A stretch of DNA of 64,000 nucleotides. Origin: Blasia pusilla (lineage: Eukaryota; Marchantiophyta; Marchantiopsida; Blasiales). The position numbers and the translations under genes were made by a program. The stretch spans positions 31,434,001 to 31,498,000 of the forward strand of contig CM114271.1 of the NCBI GenBank assembly GCA_050084515.1, read 5' to 3'. A model generated the notes under the pieces. That model made no database searches, was not told the DNA's origin, and saw only the letters and a program-made list of their open reading frames with translations. Below are positions 48,061-61,902 of this stretch, piece by piece (position 1 is the stretch's first letter; each line of letters begins with the position of its first letter).

Positions 48061-51000
48061 TTATGGCCTTGTCCACTTTGAAGTAGTTCTCTCAGAATTT
48101 CTCGCCACTCCACTAGAAGAGAGGTCACTGCGTTCTGCCTCAACAAGGTCCCGCAAGTCTTCAAGATCAATGCTCATTGACTTCATCGCTGCCGTAAGGT
48201 TATCCAAAAGCCTGTCCTTTTGTGCTTCAACCCAGTCTTGAATTTCCACAGAGTTGCGAATCTCCTGGAGGGAGCACTTGGGTGCCAAAGTTGCATGCCA
48301 TCTCTTGAAATCAGCAGTCACCTCACTCAATCTGCACAATGCGTCAAATTCACAATCCAGACACTTAGTCCATGTGGACTTTCACATCCCAGCTCTAGAA
48401 TCATCATGGAGAAGAATTGCTGCAAAGACCTTGGCCACATATAAATAGATGTCATGAAAAAATCTGCATATCTGCTGAGAACTTGGGGAACAAACGAAAG
48501 CCATCTGAGGTCTTCAAATATACCACAATACCTTTGGACAGGCACTCCAGTTTGTTATTAGTAACCCAAAACATTCAAGTCTGGTCTAGGAGATACAAAT
48601 CATCTCGTGATGTGAAAAAGGCACCTAGTTTATTACAGCCATAGAGGTGAAATAAGAGTTGTGGTGACGCAACTAACCTGTCTAAAATTTTCCGCATGTT
48701 TTTCCTCTCACTTGGATGATAATAAACATCAATCACACCTTCCTTCCGTTGAACTATATCTTCCACTCTTCCAAACTTTCCACACCTCTGAAGGATGAAA
48801 TTCTCAGATGCCTCAAAGCCAACATTTGAAAGTCTGACAACAGTTGTCACGATTGGCTCTCCTGTGGTGATGCGGCACCAGCGACCTCCCAGGTAAACCC
48901 TGCCAGCTGCCAATGCGCTCTCTCGAGCCTCATCTGTCTGATAGGTACATAAGTGGTAAATAAATTTGTCAGATAATAACACATACAAGTAAATAAGCTC
49001 GAGTAGTGTTCCCACTTCCAGATCAAAACCAAATCCTTCTGGGCACCTTCAAGGTTGATGTAGGAAGGTAAAGTTCATACACATCAGCATCTAGGCTAAC
49101 AGACACAGACGGATTACATACCACTGGGCATATGCACAGCTCTCTTAAATCTTATAAGCTCCATGGGATTCTCTCCTGAAATGAAATTCCGGGACAGCTG
49201 AGTTTGTTCACACCAAAATCTATCATTTAAACTTCTCTTTACACATTAACCTTCAAGGTTGATGTAAGAAGGTAAAGTTCATACACATCAGCAGCTAGGC
49301 TGAATGTCCTTTAAACTTCTTTTCATACAACTTCAAATCGGAGCTATGGAGAGTGAAAACATTTTATTGCTTTGTTTAGACAGTTTTCTTAACAAAGCCT
49401 AGAATGTCATGCATGAGATTTGGATAAACCAAATCCTACATGGTAGGTTATGTAAAATACAGTTAGTATTTTACATAACCTACCATGTAAAATACTAACT
49501 GCACCTCAGTATTTGTAGGGCCCTGGACTTTTATGTCATGAAAAGTTACTTTGAACTCAGTTTTCTCAGCCACTATACCACTTCAGATTTGCAAGGACTT
49601 CTAAAATAGGAGTAACTTTGATTGCAGATGTGTGAAATATGTACCTTAAATTCCACCTGAGCTGAGTAAGTAGCACCCTCTTCACGAGCCAATTCAGACC
49701 GGGCAATTTCTCCATGTGCTGACAGCATCTTTTCTATGGCACTTATGGGCATTGGATACGGCAAACCCTCAACAGCAACAAAATGAGATCCTTTAGAAGA
49801 AGTTGGGCGAACGCTGCGATCGTTACTTACTGGGCCATCCATTTGTCTAGGGCGATTAGGAAGAGTACTTCGGATCCCATTCACAGGTCTGCTACTTGAG
49901 AAAATTCTCTTCGATGGCTCTGCTATGGGATTTCGGACACTTGTAGGTCTGCTATCATACCTCCTGGGACCAGAGCATGGCTCTGTTATCACTGTTGAAC
50001 CCTTGATGAAAACCTTCTCTTTCCGAAGGGCTTTAGCTAATGCTTCAGGAGTCTGCAAATAAACAGAAGTGCCCATGTTACATAACTAAGATGATTACCC
50101 TTGATGTTTTCGGACGACCACACAGGTGCTTGTGAGGCAGTCAAAGTTTAAAAAGAGTGTCGCACCCCAAACCCCAATTGAAATTCTAGTGTCAAATCAA
50201 ATGAATTACACACTGACTGAGTTACTCCCTATCCGAAGGGCAACACCTTGAATATTCATGAAATCACAATAACTTAAAAAGACATTCCTGATTACATCTG
50301 GTATGAGAAAGTTCAAAGTAAGAGATAGTCTCTGGAGACCCTAAACAACTACAAACATGATTGTGGCAAGCTATAGTGCTTCTCTACAGACTAATCAATT
50401 AGCTCATTCCGAACAGAAAAGGGCTCGAGAGACTGCTACTCCCACTTGAACCATTTTCCATAAGCAGCTAAAAGAATTAATTTGCTAGGCACATCAAACC
50501 CCATTATTCCAGTGACACACATGAATGGAGACCTGTGTTGATACTTCAAATTTGTACTTCTGGTCTAGAAAATGTTAATACTGCACAGGTAAATGTGTGT
50601 GGAAAACGCACCGAAAAGTCCACAAAGCCATACGTGAATCGAAGACCTGAACCCTTCGGCTGCATAGCCTGTGCCCTGACGATCTCACCACAATCTTCAA
50701 ATGCTGCTCGGAGATCCACCTCAGTGGCAGAGAGGGGTAGGAAGCGGATAAAAAGCCCATGGCTCTCCAACACACTCACTGTTGACGAACCTGAGAATTT
50801 ACCATTAGTTGATCCTGATCCTGTGGCAACCTCTTGCTCTACATCTGATGCCTCCTCGTAGTCATCAGCTACAAGGTCAGAATCCTCCTCTTCGTCCAAG
50901 TCAGTATCGTAACTGTCAAAAGTCACTGGAGGAGACCTACCAACATGATCTGGACTTTGTCTGAGTGGCCCCCGCTTCGAGTCATTTTGAGAATCCTGTC

Positions 51001-52471
51001 TGGGATTTCCGAAATTTTGGAGGCGTCTCCAAGTGCTTGTGTCATTTGCAATCTCACCAAGACTGGAATTCGCCTTTCCAGAATCAGTGTGAAATTCATC
51101 GGAACCAAGCTGCAATTCTCCATTATTCTCAAATGTATCCGAGCTAGCTTTCAGTTCCACTCCTGCTGCTGAGATATCGCCCTGTTCCGAGTTTAAAGCT
51201 AACTTCACCTGCTCCTCTCTAACTTCTGGTGTTGCACCTGAGTCTGCTAGCAAATTCAGATCCTGCTGAAAACTGGAAGGTGCTGTACTGATACTAGATT
51301 TCCAGTTTGTTGTCAACTCGTCTACAATGTCTTTGACTATCACACGACTACCTCCGGTCTCTTTGAGAATTGTGGTGAGGCTGGGCCACTTTCCTTCATG
51401 GTCATCCTTGTGCCTGCAAACAGGCAATCCGACTTCAGAAACAGAGAAGGCGACCTTCACAAAAAAGAGACCTGGGTACCATCACCATCACGTGATTGAA
51501 ACTTTCCATCCAGATTCTCCACATCTGTGCGTGCACAGCCATACAATCAGCGACTGGGAATGAGGAGTAAACTGCTCCACCAGCTTGAGCGCTATATACT
51601 GTGAATACACCATGAATGTTCCAAATGACAAGTGGGATCTCACGAAGGGTACATACTTTCGGATAAAATTCTCTACAAGTGTGTATCTCTCTGCTCTTGA
51701 CAGCCGCTCTCCTCTCTTCTTCGGCAACTCTGCAGATTCTTCCAAAGCTGCAGCATGTGCAACGAATCTTGTATGCCTGGCATATGTTCTATTCTGATGC
51801 ACTGGCAATCAGATCAGGACGAGTGGGCGTTATTCAGTGCACTGAGAAATCGACGAAATGGACATTGCCAGGTTTCTTGAAACGACTACAGCCCGAGTCT
51901 GAGAAATTCATGGGAAGGCAAAAAAGGAATGACCTTCAGAGAAACGTGAATTCCACCGGTGCGATATTGTTATGAGACAGCAAACACATGCCGGTGTTCT
52001 ATATAAAAGACTCCTATCATGAAGAGCTGTGAATACAGAGACTAGGGGATTTTTAAAGCACTAGAGGTCGATCCCGCTAAAAGGAAATCAACCACACTCC
52101 ACAAAACTTCTGACGATTGACTTTCCAAACGTATGACAGCTTCATCTCGTGAAAGGAACAATCTCCTGAGCCGCGAACGCCCATGTTATAAACCAGAAAT
52201 AATGCCATGAGTTGGTAAGCTGAGAATAATTTGAAAGCGCATTTCAGCGACTGCGATTGAATTCGGAGAAACAGAGGTACCATATATCTCCATCTCACAT
52301 TGTAATTAGCTATTCCATACCAGCATTGAAGGGTACGATTCTTCGCAGAGAACACCTACCCACAGGTTCGAAGGCTGGCTGCGTCCATGTGCGAGAAACG
52401 GACACTGAGCTCAGGGAGTGTAGCCTGCGGAGGCCAGCAAAACTATGAGCCCATGCTCGAGAAACAGCCAT
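48061..52471 (-). CDS. Triple-RRM RNA-binding protein, probably organelle-targeted
   Basis: Six exons on the - strand join in frame: 52471-52356, 51776-51657, 51413-50612, 50052-49645, 48937-48678, 48331-48061 (658 residues; GT-AG throughout, first donor less certain). The N-terminus (MAVSRAWAHSFAGLRRLHSL) is Arg/Ser-rich without acidic residues, like a mitochondrial or plastid presequence. A helical module follows (RAERYTLVENFIRK, then GKWPSLTTILKETGGSRVI). Next is an acidic Ser-rich stretch (DTDLDEEEDSDLVADDYEEA). RRM1 has LFIRFLP and FTYGFVDF; RRM2 has FVAVEGLP and YSAQVEF; RRM3 has VVRLSNVG and GVIDVYYH. It ends in a helical tail (DFKRWHATLAPK). A role in organellar RNA processing or editing is inferred from the domains only. 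I cannot name the subfamily. Confidence 0.85.
49045..49301. repeat. 55-bp direct repeat in an intron of the RRM gene
   Basis: Copies at 49045-49099 and 49249-49301 share accttcaaggttgatgta, gaaggtaaagttcatac and acatcagca, with three or four differences. They flank about 150 bases and lie between exons 4 and 5. They could be the ends of a small element or a simple duplication. Confidence 0.8.
49439..49487. repeat. Perfect 22-bp inverted repeat with 5-base loop
   Basis: Arms catggtaggttatgtaaaat ac (49439-49460) and its exact complement (49466-49487) are separated by agtta. A further gtaaaatactaact follows at once, echoing the arm. It lies in the fourth intron of the RRM gene. Such a stem would form in the pre-mRNA and could influence splicing or be a foldback insertion. 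Confidence 0.85.
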
Positions 52472-55400
52472 GATGTCCCTTGATCCTAAACTGCATCCAC
52501 CCAAGTTCACGAGATGAACCAGCATTCTGAGCCGGCCTTGAAAATCGTGCTCAATCCCTCCCTCCTCTGCATATCTGCCTTCATTCTTCCAATCCTTCAA
52601 CTTCAATAATCGCAGCTCTTCCCGTCATTACTACTCCCCGAAGCTCCGTCGAACCCTCCCAAGAGCTTCCTAAAACCCTGAATCTTTGAGTGGGGACCGA
52701 AAATGATGAACAACCTGAATGCCTACACTCCACCACCAAAATTAGGGTTTTGGGCTCTTCGATCTAAACTCCAAAGGAACAAACATTCAACTCCGGGAAA
52801 TGCCTCTTCAAACTCAGGAGTGCGTACACCGTAAGATATTTCTTACAAGAGGGTCTCCAAATTTTATTCTCACTGGAACGACTTTCCTCTCATAGGAACC
52901 GTTTCGTAGAAGAGCATACGTTACTTCTACTGGTTAGAGAGCTAATTTAGAGGAAGAAAGGAATACTCATTGGATATGTTGAACAGGTGATGCTGAAAAT
53001 CTGCGGAAAATACCTGTAACCGATGGTCTTTCTGATTGCTAGAGAATAATCCGGATAACAATGGTGGTGGCCATCATTGATCCTTTTGTTTGTTTTTATT
53101 TTTACATTCTTTTCTTTTATTTACGGTCTCTATAAATTCCTCTCGTTTTTTTTCTAGACATCTAGATTATCCACGCGTCCTATGCACGAATGAATTATTC
53201 TCTTCTCCACCGAGTCCACCCCGTCCGTCGTAGAGGCCGCACATTGGTTATATCAACGCAATTCATGTGCGAGTTCAATCGTGCTCGTATGGGGTGCATC
53301 AATGAAATGAAGTCATTAGTGTTATCCACTATGCACTACTCAATTGGAAATAGTGTAGAGGTATAAGCCGTTTTCCATAGTTTCTTCTATTGTTGTTTGA
53401 AGAAGCTAATAAATTTTTTCTCGAATGGGAATGAAAAGATTCACATATGGGAGACTAGTATAATAATTTTCTCACGAGTGAAAATCACACTTGAGAACCC
53501 CGTATTTTAATCATATAGATGATAGTGTGAAATTAGTGGACATACGGTGAATAAGATTTAACCTTTAAAAAATGGTAAAAAATAAATTAAATAAACAAAT
53601 TTATAATAAATCTAATTTGGCTCAAGATAATTTTTCATGTATTTTCTTGTATTAAATTTGGGAAATAGTTGTTCCTTTTCTTTCAATAAGTGAAAGAAAA
53701 TCAGTAATTTTGATGAATTTTTTTCCCGAAAGTGGGACTAAATTTTTCTCCCAATCTAAATTGAAATTTTAAAATGATATATAAATAATGTGTCTTCCAT
53801 GATTTTGAAGAACGATTCTTGTCCTATTATCCTTTTCGTTCTTTCCCAAAGGAAAAGTTAATTTTCTCTCAAAATTAAACTTTAAATTAATTTTTGTTAT
53901 AATTTTGTTGGCATGAACCTTGAAAAAATAATTTTAAATTTTCTAATGAGAAAATATAATAAAAATGAAAGAGACTCAACAAGATTCCATCAGGAAAGAT
54001 GTTTTAATTTGATTTAATTATATTTAAATAATTTTAAAATATAAATAAATAACCTAATTATTAAAACCTTACCCATTCTCATTTTATGCTTAATATAAGG
54101 TAAAAAAAATTTTAAGATTCATGAAATGACTCCTTGGACAAATCCGATAGGTGTCCTTCATTCTTTGGTCTTCAAAATGAGCTACCGCCCTTAATACTAT
54201 AATTTTAAGGGTCTTTATGAACAAAAATATGAGATGTTATGTATATGGGTCTTAAAGGTTGTATGTTGTAGATGTTATTGGTATTGGACAAAAGTTGTGA
54301 TTTGAATCGAGCATAGGATGGGGTTACATAAGATCCTCATCCTCTTATCCCTTGAGGGCCCTCTTTAGGGGTCATGTGCTAATTTATTTGAGTGAGTTAA
54401 GTTAAGGGGCAGTTAAGTTAAGAGGGAGAAGATTGGCAAGGAAAGGTGGAAAAAACAATTTTTTCTATTGCATAAACTACAAGTATCACTTACATCCGAA
54501 TTGGACATCTTTCTCATCTTCCAAAATTATTGCTTTAAAAAGGTGACAAATAAAATTATAATATTATTCGCATTTGAAAAGACAAATGATATGTATGGAA
54601 TCATTTCTTTCCCTTAACCTTTAATATATGATATTAAAAAAGAGCGCCAATGCCACTAAACAACAAAATTGTCAACGTATTAAAATTTTATCTTCTTCCA
54701 CCATGCATAGCTTCTAAGGGGACATTAGGGATGACGAGATGGGCAATTGAGGGGATTCTCCACTACTCCAAGATGTGATTGCTGTAAAATTGAATACTGC
54801 AAATAAATATTAGATCTCACTCATTTTAGAGATCTCCCACGATTAACTATTTAGGGGAGATTAAGATCTTTTTACTTCAATTTAGTTTCATAACTTGATG
54901 TTTAAATAAAACCTTACTTTTCATCATCTTGACAATTTTCAATTGACCTATCTTATTAACAAGGCTTTTGTTTAGTAGCCTTTTAAGATTTTGGAATGAT
55001 GTTTACCTCATCCCTAACTCTAATAACCATTTGAGAAATTAACACAAATTTGGGGTAGGTAAAAGATGTGCATCTCTTCCGCACCCCCCTTACTAAAACA
55101 ACTTCTCCAAAAAAAGGTATAGGAAGACAAAAAAAACAAAAAAATCTGTTCACTAGACTTCACTTTCTTTGCATAAGACAAGCCCTCATTCATCTGAAAA
55201 ACTTTTGAAGGTCCTACTTCACAATAGAAGGGAACACTTTCCTCCCACAATTTTATTATCAACCGAGATGAGCTAGCATAATTACCACATCATCTCCCCT
55301 CCCCCTCCCATCCCTCATGAATAAGGGGAAGAGGGCTCATAACGGTGGCCAATGAGAAAAGCCAACATGAGTGACTTCTATAGATCCCATCTTTGTATGG

Positions 55401-55825
55401 TTGGGAGCCTATATAACCATAGGATTACCATACATCCCTACACATGAATACTCTAGATTGTTATGTCTTTTACATTCAAGCGGATAGCATCCGTGCAACT
55501 TATTTGAGAAGGTCAGATGGTGGTCCCGGTAGGTCAAGGATGATTTTTTGTGCATAGATATGTGAGAGATTCTACATTCGAACATCAAACCTTGTCTTTA
55601 TTTAAGGAGGTTTCCCGCTCGGTTAAGTGCATTGAGCAAAACATAGGAGAGGAGAGTGTGCCAACCTTGAGCAATTTGAGAGGGATTCCACGAGGGAAGA
55701 CCACACGAAATGTGCATTAGTGCACATCCCAAGAGAGAAGTACAAAACTTAGAATGCATGTTGATTATCACGAGATTGTGTAGTTGAGAGCCATAACATC
55801 ACATGTATATCAACAATAATCATGA
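52472..55825. other. AT-rich gene-free stretch
   Basis: The first few hundred bases upstream of 52471 are the presumed promoter and 5' UTR of the RRM gene. The remainder is AT-rich and gene-free. Segment 54670-54775 resembles 26540-26690. At 55410-55416 tatataa follows gggagcc and precedes the gag relic of copy D, so it may be the remnant LTR promoter of that copy. Confidence 0.45.
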
Positions 55826-57340
55826 GTGATTTTTTGTTTGTTTGGTGGTGCCCATTTTCAACACGATTGCAGATACTATGGTAGTGCACATACGATACCA
55901 CCCAATAAATATGATAGATCCCCTAACTATGAGTATTCCATTATGATCATAAATGCCTTCCTTAATTACGGAAATACTCGAGACATCGACGTGCTTCAAC
56001 TTTCATCCCAAGATATGCTCAAATAGAGTACATGAGAAAGTTGGAGGTCTAGATGTAACCAAAGGCCGTGGAGCATGTGGTCTATTAGGTGGACAAGGTG
56101 GTGGATATGCCCATGGAGGAGATAGAGGCCCACAAGCTAGAGAGGTTGAGGGAGACCTTAGTTAAGGGGTTAGGATGGTCGCCAAGTTAGAGCAATGGCA
56201 CCAACAGATTCCAACGATGGCACTACGATTTCTTTGATTTCACATTAATGGCATCTACATCATATGGAGCAAGTAAGAGCACATATTATCCCAGATGAAT
56301 GTATGGGGCTACACAAATTGAAGAAATAATTGTGGTTACATGGGGATAAGTAGCATAGTTGGATCAAAAGTTAGAGATAGTCAATAGACAGACGAGACTC
56401 CCTTAGTCATTTACATTTCTCCGTACAATGAAGACTTCATCGATGGTTTCCAATCAAACTACTTAGAAGTTGGATGTCGGTGGTGTATAGACATGACGAG
56501 TGATGGATAAGATGAGAACTTTGATACCTATTACTGATACTCAAAAGAAGCTCCTGCCAAGTATGTTGTTGGTGCAGCCAGAACCATGTAATGTATCATA
56601 GACTACATCCATAATTTTCTTCCTAAGATATTATGATATTAAAAGGCATGTCCACCAAGTTTTTTTTATTGGTTGCCATGCTATATCTAGTCATGTAGAT
56701 GATATTACTACTTCATATTTGGAGGTAGTAATACCCTTAGAGCCCATGCTCGAGATGTCTACTTTTGGGTCATGGCATGCCATGATTGATAGGCTGGAAA
56801 ATATTGACTGGACTTGTTAAAGAGTCAGCCATGGTTGCACATGAAGTGGTGTTGCTAGATAACCAATGTGATGTTGTTAGTTGGGTTCCTCTGATAGGTC
56901 CAGTTTATTGTTTACAACATGTGTTTTTGGGATGCAACCGTTCATGCTAAGGAAGGCAGATTTTATATATGACACATTTGCTGTTCATATCCCAACAGAG
57001 ATGGGTGTCTTGAAGAGCATATATTTCCATGTAGAAGATGTTCCTTTTGGGAGCTCAATTAAGAAGCTCTAAAAATATTTTGATGAGCATATGCGAACGG
57101 CTTGGAATGAGGCCTTTTTATCAAGTTGAGAGAGGTCAAAGGAGCACAAGGTTTTAAGCAATGCTATGTTGTCATCCTTGGACACCACATTCATTGTGTG
57201 ACAATTTGTGGAGGAGGGTTTAAGAGTGTTGGATGTCTTTGGAGGGACCAACATTAGGTTGGCTACGGTGCTATAAGCGAGTATTTGTTTATACCAATAC
57301 TTGTATGTGGAACGAGGTGAAACTAATATGCAAGTATCAC
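55826..57340 (+). pseudogene. Ty3/gypsy copy D: gag-protease-methyltransferase relic
   Basis: This is a heavily decayed third relic of the same family, on the + strand. At 55840-55875 it has CLFGGAHFQHDC, matching copy A's first zinc knuckle. A Gly-rich stretch follows (GGQGGGYAHGGDRG, about 56080). At about 56840-56935 the protease region appears (VVLLDNQCDVVSW, then YCLQHVFLG), matching VVLLDNRGDIFWL in copy A. At 57040-57110 is VPFGSSIKKL, then HMRTAWNEAF. The methyltransferase motif I follows at about 57208-57300 (LRVLDVFGGTNIRLA, then YQYLYVE). Stops and shifts are numerous, some at TAG. It ends at about 57340, just left of copy E's LTR. It confirms that the methyltransferase belongs to the family and is not a quirk of one copy. 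Confidence 0.7.
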
Positions 57341-57447
57341 TTGAATAGGTAGCTTATTTGCGACTATAATTTTGGAAATTGTATCAACAAATGCAAGGTT
57401 ATTAGAGTTCCTTGCTATCTGAGATAGGATCTGGACCAGATGGGTAC

Positions 57448-58560
<1,113 letters not shown>

Positions 58561-58744
58561 ATTTCCCCCTAGTTGGTGGTTAGGTCCCTCTAACTCGAGA
58601 TAGCCATCTATCCCTACCTACCATGACATACATCTCTCGCACGCTAAGAGCAAGAAGGCCGGATGCTCATGTGGCCCCATCGTTAGTCGCCTTCTTGTCA
58701 TCCATGTCACAGACACAAGTCGGAATGTAGAACTACCTACTCTA

Positions 58745-59032
58745 TGTGCACCACGGGCATAACCACACAACATACAACGCAAGCCTATAACAACTACAGC
58801 TAAGCTCAGATCAACTGCACTGTCAATGTTAGTATACATCTAGGATACATCCATCTTCCCTTAGGAACCCTAGTGAGAGGCGGCGTCAAACATGCCATAG
58901 GTCATCCTCTCGAACACCCATTACAGACTAGCATAATGCTTGCACCACGGGCGGAACCACACAACATACACCGGAAGCCTGCAAGAACTACCGCTAAGCT
59001 TGGATCAACTATACCATCAATGTTTGGAAGAT
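58745..59032. repeat. Partial duplication around the PHD finger of copy E
   Basis: Segment 58948-59032 (gcaccacggg...aaccacacaacataca, aagctt-gatcaact) recurs at 58745-58833 with about 80% identity. On the - strand both encode DLSLAVV or DPSLAVV followed by RCMLCG-ARG, that is, the start of the PHD finger. The second copy therefore duplicates the first half of the finger. Confidence 0.7.
58836..58980 (-). pseudogene. Copy E: C-terminal PHD finger
   Basis: The - strand encodes RCMLCGSARGASIMLVCNG, then CSRG, a stop where copy C has Trp-His, then MACLTPPLTRVPKGRW and MYPRC. The first Cys pair (CMLC) and second (CNGC) are intact; the His and one late Cys (now Tyr) are lost. Together with copy C, which keeps the GWHMAC and WMCPRC parts, the two copies show a full C4HC3 PHD pattern for the family. 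It follows the integrase C-terminal domain (LCHLPNIDG junction). Confidence 0.75.
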
Positions 59033-59046
59033 GACATAGCGCAAAG

Positions 59047-60950
59047 TTACGCACATGGTCCTTCCAAACCATACCATCGCGTCCCTCCAATAAGAGAACA
59101 CCGGATGGCAAAACCTCTCACACTCTCAAGATGGTGCGCCTTGCAGTCACATCCAACGTCGTGGGTAGCGTCTGCTGCAAGTAGACATAGTCTCCCTGAT
59201 GAAACCTCCGGAGTAGGTCGATAACCACCTCCTTGAATAGTCGCATACCTCAATGTATCCCGATGTTGCGCAATCGCCAAGTTCTCAAATGGCATGGGCA
59301 TCACTCTCCCAAAAAACTCAGGCCTCTGAGAACATGCTCGCATTCATACATCAGGGTCATCAAGGTTCAACATCTCACCAAAATCTCAAGGAATGGCCAT
59401 AGGTAAATCTGGCTCTCGGCCATAAAGCAACAAGTATGGTGAGAAAAACGCTAAGGATGCCTGCCTATTGGATCTATATCCCATTGCCAACCACATAAAC
59501 TGAAGGTCTCAATCTCCTAGATGACCTCTCTGCAAGCCATACTTGCGTAGTCCTATCTTCACCATCTACACAACCCGCTCCGCTAGTCCATGCGCCTCAG
59601 GATGATCTTGCGAAGTAGTGCGGTGGTCGATCAGTGCCTGATCACACAAGGCCTGAAACTCCCCACAGAACTCTGTACCTTGGTCTGTCAACACCTCAGT
59701 TGGTACGCCGTAATGACCCAACACTCGATCTAGGAAGGCATCCGCTACTCCCTCACTCGCTTTGTCAGGCAATGCAACCAACTCCATCCACTTCAATAGG
59801 TGCTCGACCATCACCAACACATAACGACTATGGTGCTCCGTCAAAGGCAAAGGTCCTGCAAAATCCAAACTCCATCTATAACCTAAACCCATGATCGGAA
59901 GTGAATGCAACTGTGGAGTCAAAACATTGAATGATGCTCGGACTCGATCACACACCATGCATCTGGCAACAAACTGCTGAACATCAGTCTGCATGCCTTG
60001 CCACCAATACTGAATCTGGAGCAAGTTGTACGTCCGCTTCACTCCAAAATGACCGAACTCCTCGTGGCCATGATGCACCAAACGTGCTCTCTGCGAAGGA
60101 TGAGGCACTACACGCACTCTACCATCCTCCCACACTCGCAACACATGTGTGCCCTCCCACCGGAACTGTCTGGCTCGCTGTAGGATCTGATCCCGCTCTC
60201 TACTACCCACTAAGCTTGCAACGTTGCCAGTACGCAGATACTCCAAGACCACTCCATCTTCGTGAATATCTTGGCCACCTGTCGTCTCCTCACCAACCTC
60301 TGGATCTAAGGACTCTCCATCAGACCTCGCCATCGAAGTCTCAGAAATCTGACTCTCCATAGCCAACAAGCCCAAATAGGCTGACGCATGCCATCCGGGC
60401 ACCAACTCCTCATCACTCTCACCATGCCAACGAGCTTCAGTCGCATTTCGCTGACTTGCGCATGGGTTACGGCTCAAACCATTTGCATTGTGGTTGAGCA
60501 TCCCAAGTTTATGCACCACTTGGAAGTCATACACCTTCAACAAAAGAGCCCACCTCACAAGCTTCCCTGTAAGCTTGTTGGACTCCATCAACCACTTAAG
60601 TGGCTGATGATCAATAATGATGGTAAAGGGATTGTCGAATAGATAACATCTAAAATGTGCAACAGCCCACACTACAGCCAAGCACTCACCCTCATACGAG
60701 CTATACTTTGCCTCTGCAACGTTGTTCGAGCGACCAGCGTAAGCCACCACGGACTCTCCACCATCATCCTCATGCTGGGTGAGCACGGCTCCAAGCCCCA
60801 ACATGCCTAAATCGGTATGCAACTGGAAAGGACGCCCCTTGATCGGTCTCCTCAATATGGGTACGGACGTCAATTTGTCCTTGAGCATCTGAAATGCTCT
60901 CTCCTCCTCATCCCCCCAGTGCCACTCTTGATCCACCTTGGTCAGCAAGG
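59047..60950 (-). pseudogene. Copy E: RNase H and integrase
   Basis: A long - strand frame, 460 codons from 60948 to 59566, covers RNase H and most of integrase. RNase H has LGMLGLGAVLTQHEDDG, SSYEGECLAVVWAVAHF and DHQPLKWLMESN; the late Asp is Asn (HNANGLSRNP), so catalysis is damaged. Integrase has the HHCC finger (HEEFGHFGVKRTYNLL, CMVCDRV). Its catalytic triad is SLDFAGPLP, then LTDQGTEFCG, then EAHGLAERVV (spacing as in D,D-35-E). The frame breaks at about 59566. The C-terminal domain follows in other frames (YGREPDLPMAIP; AQHRDTLRYATIQGGGYRP, 59350-59100), then GRDGMVWKDHVRN. Copies C and E align over this whole stretch. Confidence 0.85.
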
Positions 60951-61188
60951 TTAGCGGCTTTGCAATTGAAGTGAAACCCTTGACGTACCGTCAATAGAAG
61001 CTCGCCAATCCTATGAATGCATGAACTCGACTCATATCTGTAGGGCATGGAATGCGTGAAATAGCCTCTACCTTCGTTTGTTGCATACCAAGGCCCCTTG
61101 GATATATCGTATCATCCAAGTACTCAGTCTAGTCGTAGAAGAACTTGCATTTGCCTAGATATAGCTTTAACCTATGTAACCGCAATTG

Positions 61189-61902
61189 TCAAAACACCTC
61201 CTCTAGATGTCGCTCATGCTCCTCAACCGTGGCACTTAAGACTGCGATGTCATCAATATAACACCTAGAAAAATCCAAACATGCCAAGATCCTATCCATG
61301 ACCCTCTGAAACTCAACCGTGGCGTTCTTTAACCCGAATGGTAAGAATCGCCACTGGTACAAACAATCCTTTCCGTGAGGATTGATGCCCCAAAATGCCG
61401 TCTTTTGCCTGTCCTCCAATGTGATAGGCAACAGGTGGTATTTGGCTTGCAAATCCAATGAACTGAAGACCTTTGCATGCCCAATCGCATCAAAGATCTC
61501 CGCAGGGGTGGGCATGGCATATTTATTGGACTTTCTCTTCCAATTGATAGGTCAGTAATCTCCACACATTCGCCTATCTGTCCAGTTGCCATGCACATCC
61601 TTCTTGGCGGACAAGACAGTGGTAGATGCATACTCTCCATGCGACATCTCCACTAGTCCTGCTCCAACCAAGTCTTGGCTCCTACTCTGAATTAGAGCCC
61701 TTTCCATATTATTGTACCTATAGGGTCGTCGGAAGATCGGCGTATCACTCGACAACTCAATGCGGATCCATGGACCCTTCATCATATCCAAATCATGCAT
61801 ACTAAATGCAAAAAAACTCCTATAACTCCTAAGGAATTGGTGTATCCGACACCGCTCTCCTCCTGTCAACTTAGGGCCCATATCTAGCTCCCAAGTCTCC
61901 AT
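61189..61902 (-). pseudogene. Copy E: reverse transcriptase
   Basis: Two - strand frames separated by a stop near 61552 give a Ty3/gypsy RT. The fingers contain FRRPYRYNNMERAL, VEMSHGEYASTTVLSAKKD and NWTDRRMCGDY. The palm contains FSSLDLQAKYHLLPI, KTAFWGINPHGKD and FLPFGLKNATVEFQRVMD. The active-site strand reads RCYIDDIAVLS (YxDD motif at about 61260). It sits downstream of the methyltransferase, with about 300 bases of linker (61903-62214) that has no motif I recognise. In the live element it would copy the RNA into cDNA in the particle. Confidence 0.85.
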
